Positions 9,265 to 18,441 of a stretch of 64,000 nucleotides of DNA are shown in pieces. The position numbers and the translations under genes are program-made. The DNA comes from Gardnerella vaginalis (lineage in GTDB: Bacteria > Actinomycetota > Actinomycetes > Actinomycetales > Bifidobacteriaceae): positions 120,366 to 184,365 of the forward strand of contig NZ_KQ956830.1 in the NCBI RefSeq assembly GCF_001546485.1, read 5' to 3'. The notes beneath the pieces were generated by a model. It did not search any database. It saw only the letters and a list, made by a program, of their open reading frames with translations, and had not been told where the DNA came from. Position 1 is the first letter of the stretch. Every line of letters begins with the position of its first letter.

Positions 9265-10467
9265 ATGAACATGGTTATGGATATGAACATGGTAGTTTGG
9301 TTTGTAGTTGCGGCTGTAATTGTTGCTATCTTGTTGGTGACTGCTGCGGTGATTTTGCGTATTTTTGGCAATAATCATGGACCGTCAATTCCTAAAAGTG
9401 TTGGTAATTTGGATGAAACCAATAACGTTGAAGCCAATAAATCTAAGTCGGAACTGAAATCAAAGGCTGTAACAGAGTCAGGACAAGAATGTAAGCAGCA
9501 ACTAGAGACTGCAAGAGAAACCGAAACTGAACTTCTGCCAGAAAGCGCACCGTCTCGTTTGAAGCGTCTCCGTGAACATTTATCTCGTAGCAGGAATCCG
9601 TTTGGACGCGTGCTTTTTAATATCATCAGCAAAGACCATCTTTCAGAAGAAGATTGGGAAGATGTAGAAGATACGTTACTTATGGCTGATGTTGGCACCC
9701 AAGCTAGTGAAGAATTAGTAGAAGAACTGCGTAAAGATGCACGTATTTCCGGTACTGCTAGTGCTGAAGATGTACGTTTGACATTGCGTACAAAACTTCT
9801 AGAAGTAGTAGGTGAGGATACGGATCGTCGTCTGAACGCAGACAAGCCGGAAGCGAATCATCCAAGTGTTATTATGATGGTTGGTGTTAATGGAACCGGG
9901 AAAACCACTACGGCTGGTAAATTAGCACGATTATTTGTGGCTCAGCATCGTTCAGTAATGTGTGCTGCAGCAGATACATTCCGCGCTGCTGCAGCGGATC
10001 AACTTGAAACTTGGGCTTCTGCAGTGCATGTGCCAGTTGTGCGTGCAGATAAAGACGGTGCTGATCCTGCATCTGTTGCTTTTGTTGCAGCAAGTAAAGC
10101 AACAGAACAACAAGCAGATGTGCTGATTATAGATACCGCTGGTCGTCTGCAAAATAAAGCAAATTTGATGGATGAACTTGGCAAAATTCGTAGAGTTGTA
10201 GAAAAAACTATCCCTGTTGACGAAGTATTGCTGGTGCTGGATGCTACGACTGGTCAAAATGGTTTATCTCAAGCCAAAGTATTTGCTGAGGCTATTGGTA
10301 TTACTGGTGTAGCTCTTACTAAGCTTGATGGTTCTGCCAAAGGCGGCATTGTTGTTGCTGTACAGCGTGAACTAGGTGTGCCAGTGAAGCTAGTGGGTTT
10401 GGGAGAAGGCCCAGATGATTTAATGCCATTTGATGCACAAAGTTTCGTAGATGGTTTATTGGCATAA
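9265..10467 (+). CDS. ftsY: Signal recognition particle receptor FtsY
   Basis: SRP receptor GTPase that docks ribosome-SRP complexes at the membrane. An N-terminal hydrophobic helix (about residues 5-35) is followed by a charged linker and the NG domain. P-loop GVNGTGKTTTAGKLA, DTFRAAA, DTAGR and TKLDGSAKGG are all present. ATG 9265 (MNMVMDMNMVVW) is chosen because TAGGCT sits exactly 7 bases upstream, suggesting a leaderless transcript; the open frame continues back to 9229. In corynebacteria and mycobacteria ftsY is followed by amt, glnB and glnD. Here only amt follows. Confidence 0.93.
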   Translation: MNMVMDMNMVVWFVVAAVIVAILLVTAAVILRIFGNNHGPSIPKSVGNLDETNNVEANKSKSELKSKAVTESGQECKQQLETARETETELLPESAPSRLKRLREHLSRSRNPFGRVLFNIISKDHLSEEDWEDVEDTLLMADVGTQASEELVEELRKDARISGTASAEDVRLTLRTKLLEVVGEDTDRRLNADKPEANHPSVIMMVGVNGTGKTTTAGKLARLFVAQHRSVMCAAADTFRAAAADQLETWASAVHVPVVRADKDGADPASVAFVAASKATEQQADVLIIDTAGRLQNKANLMDELGKIRRVVEKTIPVDEVLLVLDATTGQNGLSQAKVFAEAIGITGVALTKLDGSAKGGIVVAVQRELGVPVKLVGLGEGPDDLMPFDAQSFVDGLLA

Positions 10468-10646
10468 ACTAATCAGCAGAGAATGACTACCTATTATGTA
10501 GCGGTTTTTCTGCAGAAGTGGGGATGTCATATTTGCTGAATTTCGTGATTTTTGCAATATGAATTTCTCGGTACAATAGTTATTAAACATAATACTTCAG
10601 TTGCGACGATATATTGTTGCGATGCTTAAAATAATTGAGGTGAAAA

Positions 10647-12488
10647 ATGACCACAATGGATCCGCAGTGGGCGTTGTTGGCTGGCGCATTGGTGTTTATC
10701 ATCACGCCGGGTATTGCCCTATTTTATGGCGGTCGTGAACGCGCTACTTCCATGGTAAATATGATGATGTTATCTGCTGGCGCTATCGCTGTTACAACGC
10801 TTGTATGGACTTTGTGGGGGTGGTCACTAGCTTTTGCTGGTAAAGATATGGTTGGCGGTATTGTTGGCGATCCATTAAGTGGGTTGCTGTTCCGCGACTC
10901 TATGGTTGCAGATCATGGTGTATTTACATCTATGGATGCTAATTCTGGCTTGGCGGGTGGAATTCCTGCTGCATTTCGTTTGGCTTGTGCAGTTGTTGCA
11001 GTTGCTTTGATTACTGGAGCATTAGCTGGACGTGTACGTTACGCTATTTGGCTTATTTTTGTTGCTGTATGGGTTACGTTAGTATTTGCTCCGCTTGCGC
11101 ATATGGTTTGCGGTGGAGGATTGCTATCTCCTAATGGTGCTATTTCGCAGGCATTAGGTATTCAGGTGCATGATTTTGCTGGCGGATCTTTACTGCATAT
11201 TGCTGCTGCTGTTTCTGCTTTCGCAATTGTTATGATTATCGGTGGTCACGCTCATTTCCCGTTGGGGCGTTTAGTGTTGCATATTAAGAATGTGGCGCAT
11301 GTTGGAACGGGAGCAGGTTTGGTATCTGCTAAAACTAATTCCCGTAATGCTAAAAGTCGCCTATCCCGAGCATTGTGGGCTGATGTTGCTAAAGCACAGG
11401 ATAATTCTGATGCGGAATCCGTTGTTTCCCCAGTTGCTACTGTAGCTGAAGTTGCTGAATCTTCCTCTGCTCAGACATCCGTTGAAAATGATGCTGTTCG
11501 TCAGCCGCATAATGTGCCTTTTGTTATGCTAGGAATCTTCTTAATTTGGTTTGGCTGGCTCGGTTTAATGATTGGTTCTTCTGCTGGTGTGCCAGGTGTT
11601 GCTGGTTATGCTTGGATAAGTTCTACGATTACTGCATCTGCATCAATGCTGGCCTGGGGTGTAACTGAGCGTTTGCGTTCTGGTTGCTTCTCAGCTGTGG
11701 GTGCTGCGTCTGGAGTTATGGCGGGTTTGTCTGCTAGTGCAGCTGCAGCAGATGTTATTGCGCCGCTATGGGCTTTAGTATTGGGTATTCTTGTTGGTGT
11801 TATTACTTCTTTGGTAACGCATTCTCGTACTTTTATGCGTTATGACGGAGCTTTGCACGTAATGAGCGTGAATGGTGTGGCAGCTCTTATTGGCGTGCTT
11901 GCAGTAGGCTTCTTCGCGGACGGTTCTGGCTTGCTTGCAGTTGGCGATTGGCATCAGCTTGTTGCGCAGCTTTGCTTAATTGGTATTACAGTGCTTTACT
12001 CGGGTGCTGTAACAGCTGTTGTTGCTTTTGCTCTTGAAAAACTTTTCGGATGGCGTATTTCTGAAGATAAGGAACGTAATGGCGTCGATTTAGCAGATCA
12101 AGGCGAACGTGCTTATGATTTCTCGACAATCGCGCAAAGCCATGAAGGCGCTGTTGTTGCGCTTACTGATGATGATTCAAGTAAAACGCAGATGGCTGTT
12201 CTTACTTCAGTGGATATTACGATGGATGATAGTGCTCCTGATAGTGCTCCTGAGTTTGAAGAATCCGATACTACAGGTGCAGATACCGCGGAAGATGAAG
12301 AGTGTGATGTCGAGAATAATCATGCGGAAGCGGATAATGATGATTCTGATGATGAAAAATCAGATAATGGTGATTCTGATATCAAAGAAGAATCTGCAGT
12401 CGCGGCAGATAAGAAAGTTGCGGGAGAAGATGAAGCTAAACAAGCTAAGAAAAAATCTCATAAGTCTCGTAACAATGCAACAAATTAG
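10647..12488 (+). CDS. amt: Divergent ammonium transporter (Amt/Mep/Rh family) with long acidic tail
   Basis: A 613-residue Amt homologue; the family is usually 400-450. Conserved parts include the N-terminal TPGIALFYGG, the pore segment HDFAGGSLLHIAAA (Asp176, first pore His184), WFGWLGLMIG and the C-terminal RISEDKERNGVDLADQGERAY. Two features are odd. The second pore His, normally in a GVHGVGG-like motif, is Asn409 (MSVNGVAALIG). There is also an insert of about 80 residues in the loop near 205-290, and an Asp/Glu-rich, Lys-ending tail from about residue 500. GAGGTGAAAA precedes the ATG. No glnK or glnD follows. Ammonium conduction may be altered, or the protein may act as a sensor. Confidence 0.85.
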   Translation: MTTMDPQWALLAGALVFIITPGIALFYGGRERATSMVNMMMLSAGAIAVTTLVWTLWGWSLAFAGKDMVGGIVGDPLSGLLFRDSMVADHGVFTSMDANSGLAGGIPAAFRLACAVVAVALITGALAGRVRYAIWLIFVAVWVTLVFAPLAHMVCGGGLLSPNGAISQALGIQVHDFAGGSLLHIAAAVSAFAIVMIIGGHAHFPLGRLVLHIKNVAHVGTGAGLVSAKTNSRNAKSRLSRALWADVAKAQDNSDAESVVSPVATVAEVAESSSAQTSVENDAVRQPHNVPFVMLGIFLIWFGWLGLMIGSSAGVPGVAGYAWISSTITASASMLAWGVTERLRSGCFSAVGAASGVMAGLSASAAAADVIAPLWALVLGILVGVITSLVTHSRTFMRYDGALHVMSVNGVAALIGVLAVGFFADGSGLLAVGDWHQLVAQLCLIGITVLYSGAVTAVVAFALEKLFGWRISEDKERNGVDLADQGERAYDFSTIAQSHEGAVVALTDDDSSKTQMAVLTSVDITMDDSAPDSAPEFEESDTTGADTAEDEECDVENNHAEADNDDSDDEKSDNGDSDIKEESAVAADKKVAGEDEAKQAKKKSHKSRNNATN

Positions 12489-12546
12489 CCATTAAACCAA
12501 TCCATAGTGCGTATCAGAATATTTCACAAGAATACGTACAGATGAT

Positions 12547-12580
12547 AAACCGCATGTCTTATTTAAGATATGCGGTTTTT
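12547..12580 (+). terminator. Intrinsic terminator after amt
   Basis: A 14-bp stem with one G-U pair (12547-12560 with 12565-12578), an ATTT loop and a T run. Confidence 0.88.
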
Positions 12581-12668
12581 GTGTGTTGAGATTTGTCACA
12601 GAATCTTTTTGGTGGGTAAAAAGAATTTTTGACACGCACGAAGTAGGTGATGTGCATAAAAAGAGGAG

Positions 12669-12754
12669 TTGTCCACATTCTAGGCGTGTCTAAGTGGATA
12701 TTTTGCAAAATTGTCCACATATTGGGGATAACAATGTGGATATCCTGCGGATAA
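12669..12754. other. Cluster of DnaA-box-like sequences
   Basis: Five 9-mers close to the DnaA box lie within 86 bases. TTGTCCACA occurs at 12669-12677 and 12711-12719, the form preferred in actinobacteria. On the opposite strand are TGTGGATAT (12735-12743), TGGGGATAA (12723-12731) and TGCGGATAA (12746-12754), each one mismatch from TGTGGATAA. A weaker AGTGGATAT lies at 12693-12701. AT-rich sequence follows at about 12783-12830. No dnaA, dnaN or recF is nearby, so a DnaA-titrating or regulatory cluster is more likely than oriC. Confidence 0.55.
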
Positions 12755-12873
12755 CTTCTCTGAATTGGTATTTCAACTTGCGATTTCATAATATTTATGT
12801 TAGATAATTGAGAAATTGATTATACAAGTGGGGGCAACTTCTTGAAGAAACATGCCTGTAGAATGAAAGCATT

Positions 12874-14361
12874 ATGACTAATCGGGAGTTAAATAATCAA
12901 GATATTGACACAATATCTTGCAATATTCCAAAATCATCGCAATCTGCGCTGCATGCGCATACTCAAGATACGCATTTATCGACTATTCATTCGCACATGT
13001 CTCCTGCAATGAGTGATATTGCATCTTCTAGAGGAGAGGTACTTCGCAATATTTGGTTACTTGCACTGCCTACTTTTGGTCAGCTTGTTGCTGAACCGGC
13101 ATTCGTTCTTATTGACACTGCTATTATTGGCCATATTGGACGAAGTGCACTCGCAGGGCTTTCTATTGGCTCAACAGTATTGCTTACAACCACCGGTCTT
13201 TGTTTATTCTTGGCATATAATACGACTTCGCAAGTTGCGCGTCTTTTAGGCGCAGGTAAACGTCGAGAAGGTTTTAGTGTTGGGATGGATGGCTTGTGGC
13301 TTGCATTATTTCTTGGTGTAATTCTTACAGTCATACTTATTTTTGCCGCTGAACCGTTATGCTACGCAATAGGCGCGCGCGGATCTACATTGCAAAATGC
13401 TATTGTGTATACACAAATGGTTATGCCTGGATTGCCTGCGATGCTGCTTGTATATGCTGCAAATGGCATATTTCGTGGTTTACGTAAGGTAAGTATTACA
13501 TTATTCGCAGCAATAAGTGGTGCCATACTTAATACTATTCTTGATATAATCGCAGTTTTTTACCTCAAGATGGGTATTGCTGGTTCTGGTATTGCCACTA
13601 TGATTGCGCAATGGTATATGGGTTTTGTGCTTACTGTTCCAGCAGTTATGTGGGCTGTGCAGAGTGGTGCGCGACTTCGACCGCATTTTCGACAAATTTT
13701 GCATTCTGCTGGAAGTGGTGTGCCGCTTTTTATTCGTACGCTCGCGTTGCGTACGTGCATGGTGGCTACGGTAGTTACGGCAGCAAGACTCGGTACCAAT
13801 ACTCTTGCTGCGTATCAGGTTACTAATTCCTGTTGGAATTTTGTTATGAATATTTTAGATGCTATTGGTATTGCAGCGCAAACTATTGTTGCAGCGGCAC
13901 TTGGAGCAGGTCTTCGTAAGCAAGCAGGGATGATTACGCGTATTTGTGCACAAGTTGGTGCTTTAAGTAGTGTGGCAGTCGGTTTATTCATGATTATCGT
14001 GGGTTGGAGTTGTCCTTCGCTGTTCAGCCCACGCGCAGATATTCAACTCCTTGTTTCCATTGGTATGACAATTCTGGGTTTATTTTTACCTCTTGCGGGG
14101 TGGATGTGGGCATTGGATGGTGTATTAATTGGCGCTGGAGACCACCCCTATTTGGCAAAGGCATGTTCGGCAATGGCTGTTGTATATTTATCTGCATTGC
14201 TGCTTGCAAGCGTTAGTAACATTGTTTTTCATACGAACGACGTAATACGAACTACTGCATTATGGGTTGTGTTGAATATCGCTTATATTGGTGGTCGTGC
14301 AGTGGGGAATAGTTTGCGTATTAGAAATGATGCGTGGATGGATTCTGCGCTAAAATTATAA
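12874..14361 (+). CDS. MATE-family efflux transporter (DinF-like)
   Basis: A 495-residue multidrug and toxic compound extrusion protein with about 12 transmembrane segments. The conserved N-lobe reads ALPTFGQLVAEPAFVLIDTA and IGHIGRSALAGLSIG. It has the internal two-fold arrangement typical of MATE exporters, which move cationic drugs or metabolites in exchange for Na+ or H+. The first 48 residues are polar and unlike the family, so the true start may be a later ATG (MSPAMSDIASSRGE). TAGAAT lies 9 bases before the first ATG. It is transcribed alone, upstream of dnaB. Confidence 0.85.
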   Translation: MTNRELNNQDIDTISCNIPKSSQSALHAHTQDTHLSTIHSHMSPAMSDIASSRGEVLRNIWLLALPTFGQLVAEPAFVLIDTAIIGHIGRSALAGLSIGSTVLLTTTGLCLFLAYNTTSQVARLLGAGKRREGFSVGMDGLWLALFLGVILTVILIFAAEPLCYAIGARGSTLQNAIVYTQMVMPGLPAMLLVYAANGIFRGLRKVSITLFAAISGAILNTILDIIAVFYLKMGIAGSGIATMIAQWYMGFVLTVPAVMWAVQSGARLRPHFRQILHSAGSGVPLFIRTLALRTCMVATVVTAARLGTNTLAAYQVTNSCWNFVMNILDAIGIAAQTIVAAALGAGLRKQAGMITRICAQVGALSSVAVGLFMIIVGWSCPSLFSPRADIQLLVSIGMTILGLFLPLAGWMWALDGVLIGAGDHPYLAKACSAMAVVYLSALLLASVSNIVFHTNDVIRTTALWVVLNIAYIGGRAVGNSLRIRNDAWMDSALKL

Positions 14362-14448
14362 AGAAAATTTCTATGGCAACCAACAATATTTTTATTAAGA
14401 GTATTCGTGGGTGGCTTATAGTTTTGTATTGTAATACGTGCGCGCGCT

Positions 14449-14454
14449 TATACT
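14449..14454 (+). promoter_or_regulatory. -10 box for a leaderless dnaB transcript
   Basis: TATACT ends 7 bases before the dnaB ATG and no ribosome binding site is present. The first transcribed base would be the A of the start codon. Confidence 0.5.
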
Positions 14455-14461
14455 CGTTTTT

Positions 14462-15934
14462 ATGGCAGATAATGATATGTGGCAGTCTACTAAGGGCAAT
14501 GTAAGTCACTCTGGAAGTAATCGCGGTGGCAATGTTGGCGCCCCAATATATGGTTCTGGTGCGTCTCGTAATGCTGATGAAACAAGTGGTGCTACCTTGT
14601 TTGATCGAGTTCCTCCACACGATGCTGATGCGGAGATGGCAGTGCTTGGTGGAATGCTGATGAGCAAAGATGCTATTGGCGAAGTATCGCAGGTACTAGA
14701 AACAGCGGATTTTTACCAACCGCAGCATCAAACAATTTACGATGCTATTCTTACGCTTTTTGCAGGATCCCAACCTGTTGATGTTGTGCTGGTAGCCAAC
14801 GAATTAATGAAGGATGGAAATCTCGATAAAGTTGGTGGAGCTGACTATTTGCACAGCTTAGTAGCTTCCGTGCCAACAGCTGCAAACGCAATGTATTATG
14901 CGGATATTGTGCACCAAAATGCCATATTACGTAATGTTATTACTGCTGGCACTAAAATTGCACAAATGGGCTATTCTGCTTCTGGTGTTCAAGCGGAAGA
15001 TATTGTGAATCTTGCGCAATCAGAAGTGTATGAAATGAGCGCTGGCAAAGTGCGTCAAGATTATGTTGCTATCGGCCCAGTTTTACAAAATACTCTTGAT
15101 CAACTCGATAAATTACAAAATCATGAGCTTGAGCAGGGTGTGCCAACAGGATTTCGTGATATTGACGAAGTTACGCAGGGTTTGCAGCCGGGTCAAATGA
15201 TTGTTGTTGCTGGTCGCCCAGCTATGGGTAAGTCAACACTTGGCATTGATTTCGCTCGTTCAGCTGCTCTTCACCACAATATGACATCTATTGTGTTCTC
15301 TCTAGAAATGAGCAAAGTAGAATTAGCTCAACGTATTATTGCTGCAGAAACTAATATTCCACTCGCTGCCATGCGAAGAGCAGAAGATATTACTCCAGAT
15401 CGTTGGAATACTCTCAATAATTTCTGGACAAAAATGCAGAACGCTCCGCTTTTTATTGACGACAGTCCCAATATGAGCTTGATGGAAATTCGTGCAAAAT
15501 GTCGTAGGCTCAAACAGACGAATGATTTGAAACTGGTAGTTATTGATTATCTTCAGCTTATGAGTTCTGGCAAGCGTGTGGAAAGCCGTCAGCAAGAAGT
15601 TTCGGAATTCTCGCGTGCGCTGAAGTTGCTTGCTAAAGAGCTTGAAGTGCCGGTTGTTGCTCTAAGTCAGCTTAACCGTGGGCCAGAAATGCGAAACGAT
15701 AAGAAGCCGCAGCTTTCGGATTTGCGTGAATCTGGTTCTATCGAGCAAGATGCCGATGTGGTGTTCCTAGTACATCGCCCTGATTTTTACAATAAGGAAG
15801 ATCGCCCAGGCGAAGCCGATATTATTATGGCAAAGCATCGTAACGGCCCTACAGACACGTTTAATCTTGCGTTCCTTGGTGCAACTTCCAAGTTTATGGA
15901 TATGCCGCAAGACTACCAGCAGGCGGGAGTGTGA
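14462..15934 (+). CDS. dnaB: Replicative DNA helicase DnaB
   Basis: A 490-residue hexameric helicase. The N-terminal DnaB domain (RVPPHDADAEMAVLGGMLM) is followed by a RecA-like motor with Walker A AGRPAMGKST, Walker B LVVIDYLQLM and the motif SQLNRG. No intein is present. The ATG at 14462 is preferred over a GTG at 14438 because of the TATACT box just upstream, which suggests a leaderless mRNA. The stop codon is almost fused to the start of murT, so these genes are probably co-transcribed. Confidence 0.95.
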   Translation: MADNDMWQSTKGNVSHSGSNRGGNVGAPIYGSGASRNADETSGATLFDRVPPHDADAEMAVLGGMLMSKDAIGEVSQVLETADFYQPQHQTIYDAILTLFAGSQPVDVVLVANELMKDGNLDKVGGADYLHSLVASVPTAANAMYYADIVHQNAILRNVITAGTKIAQMGYSASGVQAEDIVNLAQSEVYEMSAGKVRQDYVAIGPVLQNTLDQLDKLQNHELEQGVPTGFRDIDEVTQGLQPGQMIVVAGRPAMGKSTLGIDFARSAALHHNMTSIVFSLEMSKVELAQRIIAAETNIPLAAMRRAEDITPDRWNTLNNFWTKMQNAPLFIDDSPNMSLMEIRAKCRRLKQTNDLKLVVIDYLQLMSSGKRVESRQQEVSEFSRALKLLAKELEVPVVALSQLNRGPEMRNDKKPQLSDLRESGSIEQDADVVFLVHRPDFYNKEDRPGEADIIMAKHRNGPTDTFNLAFLGATSKFMDMPQDYQQAGV

Positions 15935-15940
15935 TTGAGT

Positions 15941-17359
15941 ATGTTAAGCGGTGATTGCAAATCGCATAAAAAGTTTCGCAAAGATTTACGTAAGCATTGG
16001 TACAGTTTTGCCATGCCTGCTGTTGGTAAACTTGTTTGCGCGCTTTCTAGGCTGCTTCACCATGGTGGAAGCGCATTGCCAGGTAAAGTTATTGAGAGTC
16101 TTGATTCTGGCTTTTTAGCGCGCACTCTTGCAGCATTGCCGTGCGGAATAGTGTTGATTTCTGGTACTAATGGCAAAACTACTACAACACGTATGGTAAC
16201 TTCTATGCTGCGAGACGCAGGACTTAACGTATTTACTAATCCAACCGGTTCAAACTTTACTAGAGGAGTAGTGGCAGCTCTTGCAAAAACAATGCCGGCT
16301 TTTGGCACAAAACTAAATGCGGATATTGCAGTTTTAGAGCTCGACGAAGCGTACGCAGTGCATTTTGTAAATCAAGTCAAACCTCGTTACTCTTTATTGC
16401 TAAACGTTATGCGAGATCAACTCGACCGATTTGGCGAAATTGATACAACTGCAAAACTATTAAGCAACGTAGCTGCTGCAACCGAAGGAACAGTAGTGCT
16501 AAATCGTGAAGATCCGCGTATTCGCGCGCTCGCAAGCTTTGTTCCTTCCGGCACTCGCGTGCAATATTTTGGTTTGGATGACGCTGTAAAAAGCATGTTC
16601 CCGACGGATGATGATTTGCACAATAGTTCTGAAAAAAGCGAAAATTGCGAAGATGTTGCAGAAAGCAAGGCTAACAATCTTCCTAAAGCAGACGTTGTGC
16701 TTTCAAAAGTTGGAGATCATGAGGCTGAGTTTATACTTGATGGCAAGCGTAAAACCACATCTGTAAAACTCGACGGCGCTTACAATATTTTCAACGCTGC
16801 TGCTGCAGCAACGGTAGTTCGTGCTATCTTGGCGGACGCTGCAAAACAAAATTCTACGCTGCAAAAATTCGACGACGATGCGCTTATGGAAGCGATTTCT
16901 CACGTAACTCCTGCTTTTGGTAGAGGCGAAGTAATTGAAGTTAATGGCGCTCCTGTTGAGCTTGTTTTAGTGAAGAATCCTATTGGTTTTAGACTTGCGA
17001 TTGCTTCGGATCATCCGAAAAATCACGATACCATGATTGCAATTTGTGACGAATACGCTGACGGTAGAGACATGAGCTGGCTGTGGGACGTTGATTTTGC
17101 AAGCTTTAGTGGTACTGGAGTTGCGTGTGTTTCTGGTACTCGCGCATGGGATATGGCTTTGAGGCTGCAATACGATAAAGTCTCGGCTCGCAATGTGAAT
17201 ACGGATTTAGAAGAAGATACTAAAGCTTTTGTAAATGGCGATTTTAGTGGCAATGCTAAAAACGCTAAGCGTATATATTGCACATATACTGCAATGCTTC
17301 GCGTGCGCGCGGCTTTAGCGCAACTTGCGGAAGTTAAAGACGTTGGAGTTGGAAAGTAA
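15941..17359 (+). CDS. murT: Lipid II isoglutaminyl synthase, MurT subunit
   Basis: Mur-ligase-fold subunit that, with GatD, amidates D-Glu of lipid II to D-isoglutamine in the cytoplasm. The P-loop is GTNGKTTTTRM and the central motif is AVLELDEAYAVHF. The C-terminal DUF1727 domain is recognisable (VNGAPVELVLVKNPIGF, then CDEYADGRDMSWLWDVDF). The ATG at 15941 follows GGGAG by 11 bases; an in-frame TTG at 15935 with better spacing is an alternative. It directly follows dnaB and lies 5 bases upstream of gatD, the usual two-subunit operon. Confidence 0.92.
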   Translation: MLSGDCKSHKKFRKDLRKHWYSFAMPAVGKLVCALSRLLHHGGSALPGKVIESLDSGFLARTLAALPCGIVLISGTNGKTTTTRMVTSMLRDAGLNVFTNPTGSNFTRGVVAALAKTMPAFGTKLNADIAVLELDEAYAVHFVNQVKPRYSLLLNVMRDQLDRFGEIDTTAKLLSNVAAATEGTVVLNREDPRIRALASFVPSGTRVQYFGLDDAVKSMFPTDDDLHNSSEKSENCEDVAESKANNLPKADVVLSKVGDHEAEFILDGKRKTTSVKLDGAYNIFNAAAAATVVRAILADAAKQNSTLQKFDDDALMEAISHVTPAFGRGEVIEVNGAPVELVLVKNPIGFRLAIASDHPKNHDTMIAICDEYADGRDMSWLWDVDFASFSGTGVACVSGTRAWDMALRLQYDKVSARNVNTDLEEDTKAFVNGDFSGNAKNAKRIYCTYTAMLRVRAALAQLAEVKDVGVGK

Positions 17360-17364
17360 TAGTC

Positions 17365-18162
17365 ATGAATGGTTCCAGTGATATTAGTAAAGCAAATGCT
17401 ACTTTTGAAAACGAAAATCGCGTGCTAGATATTGTGTCGCTATATCCAAAAGACATGAATATTTACGGCGACTATGGCAATGTGCTTACGATTATGCGCC
17501 GAGCGGAATTGTACGGTTACAAGCCTGTGCTACACGAGTACAACGTTGGTGATTTATGGCCAGAGCGCGTGGATATGATTCTTGGCGGAGGTGGTCAAGA
17601 TCATGGTCAGAGCAGAGTTACGGAAGATTTATTTGCGCGCGCGGACGCGATTCGTGGGCTTGCAGAAGATGGTGTTCCAATGCTTATGATTTGTGGTCTT
17701 TACCAGCTTTTTGGAGAGTATTTTGAAACCGTTGAAGGACAAAAACTTCAAGGAATTGGCATACTTGGAGAGCATACGGTTGGTCAAGATGTGCGCATGA
17801 TTGGAAATCTTGTGGAGCATAGCGCCGATTTTGGCGATATTGTGGGCTACGAGAACCATTCTGGGCGCACAAGCTTGGAAGATGGAACGCAGCCACTTGG
17901 CTTGGTTGATAGTGAAAATTGCGGTAATAATGGCAAAGATCACACGGAAGGAGCGCGCAAATACAACGTTATTGGGACGTATATGCACGGCTCAGTTTTG
18001 CCGAAAAATCCGCGTCTGGCTGACTTTTTAATCCGTACTGCTGTGCAAAATCGTTACGGCGAATTTTCGCCCAAGCAAACTGATGCTCAACGCGCGGAGC
18101 TCGCTAAACTAGACGAATTAGCCGAGCGTGCTCGCGAAGTGGCTGTAACTCGTCCGCGGTGA
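17365..18162 (+). CDS. gatD: Lipid II isoglutaminyl synthase, glutamine amidotransferase subunit GatD
   Basis: A 265-residue class I glutamine amidotransferase of the CobB/CobQ type that supplies ammonia to MurT. The nucleophile Cys110 is in MLMICGLYQLFG and the catalytic His208 in GTYMHGSVLPKNP. The oxyanion region ILGGGGQDH is intact. It starts 5 bases after the murT stop. No terminator is evident directly downstream. Confidence 0.92.
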   Translation: MNGSSDISKANATFENENRVLDIVSLYPKDMNIYGDYGNVLTIMRRAELYGYKPVLHEYNVGDLWPERVDMILGGGGQDHGQSRVTEDLFARADAIRGLAEDGVPMLMICGLYQLFGEYFETVEGQKLQGIGILGEHTVGQDVRMIGNLVEHSADFGDIVGYENHSGRTSLEDGTQPLGLVDSENCGNNGKDHTEGARKYNVIGTYMHGSVLPKNPRLADFLIRTAVQNRYGEFSPKQTDAQRAELAKLDELAERAREVAVTRPR

Positions 18163-18242
18163 ATGAACATAGGTGTATGCATGATTTAGTAGAAATTTGA
18201 TTGATTATTTTATTTTATTTTATGCTGAGTGTTACTCAATGC

Positions 18243-18325
18243 GTATAGTTATGTGATAAAAAACACTAAAATATGTATAATTATGTGATTAAATGCACCA
18301 AAACATATATAATAATGTGATACAC
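18243..18325 (+). repeat. Three imperfect direct repeats, period 32 bp, at the promoter of the first AAA ATPase
   Basis: A core ATGTGAT recurs at 18251, 18283 and 18315, exactly 32 bases apart. It is preceded by TATA(G/A)TT or TATAATA and followed by A-rich sequence with CAC-AAAA. The third copy contains TATAAT at 18308-18313, a candidate -10 box about 130 bases upstream of the ATPase start. The layout suggests an autoregulatory operator array. The rest of 18163-18441 is AT-rich without visible genes. Confidence 0.65.
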
Positions 18326-18441
18326 GATAAAAGTTAACGCAAAATATAACGGAACATCAGTGAAGCTAAGCGTAGAAACAGCCAAGCGTTAATACGGCTG
18401 CAATATCTAATAGCGTAACGCAAGATGAAAGGTGAGTAATC

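Noticed and set aside
12559..12789. 76-codon minus-strand frame with repeated Ile-Pro-Trp-like segments
   Set aside because: Its apparent repeats come from the clustered DnaA-box-like sequences; no ribosome binding site.
12600..12830. Possible chromosomal origin oriC at the DnaA-box cluster
   Set aside because: No dnaA, dnaN, recF, gyrB or rpmH nearby, and the genes on both sides run in the same direction, which is not expected at a bidirectional origin.
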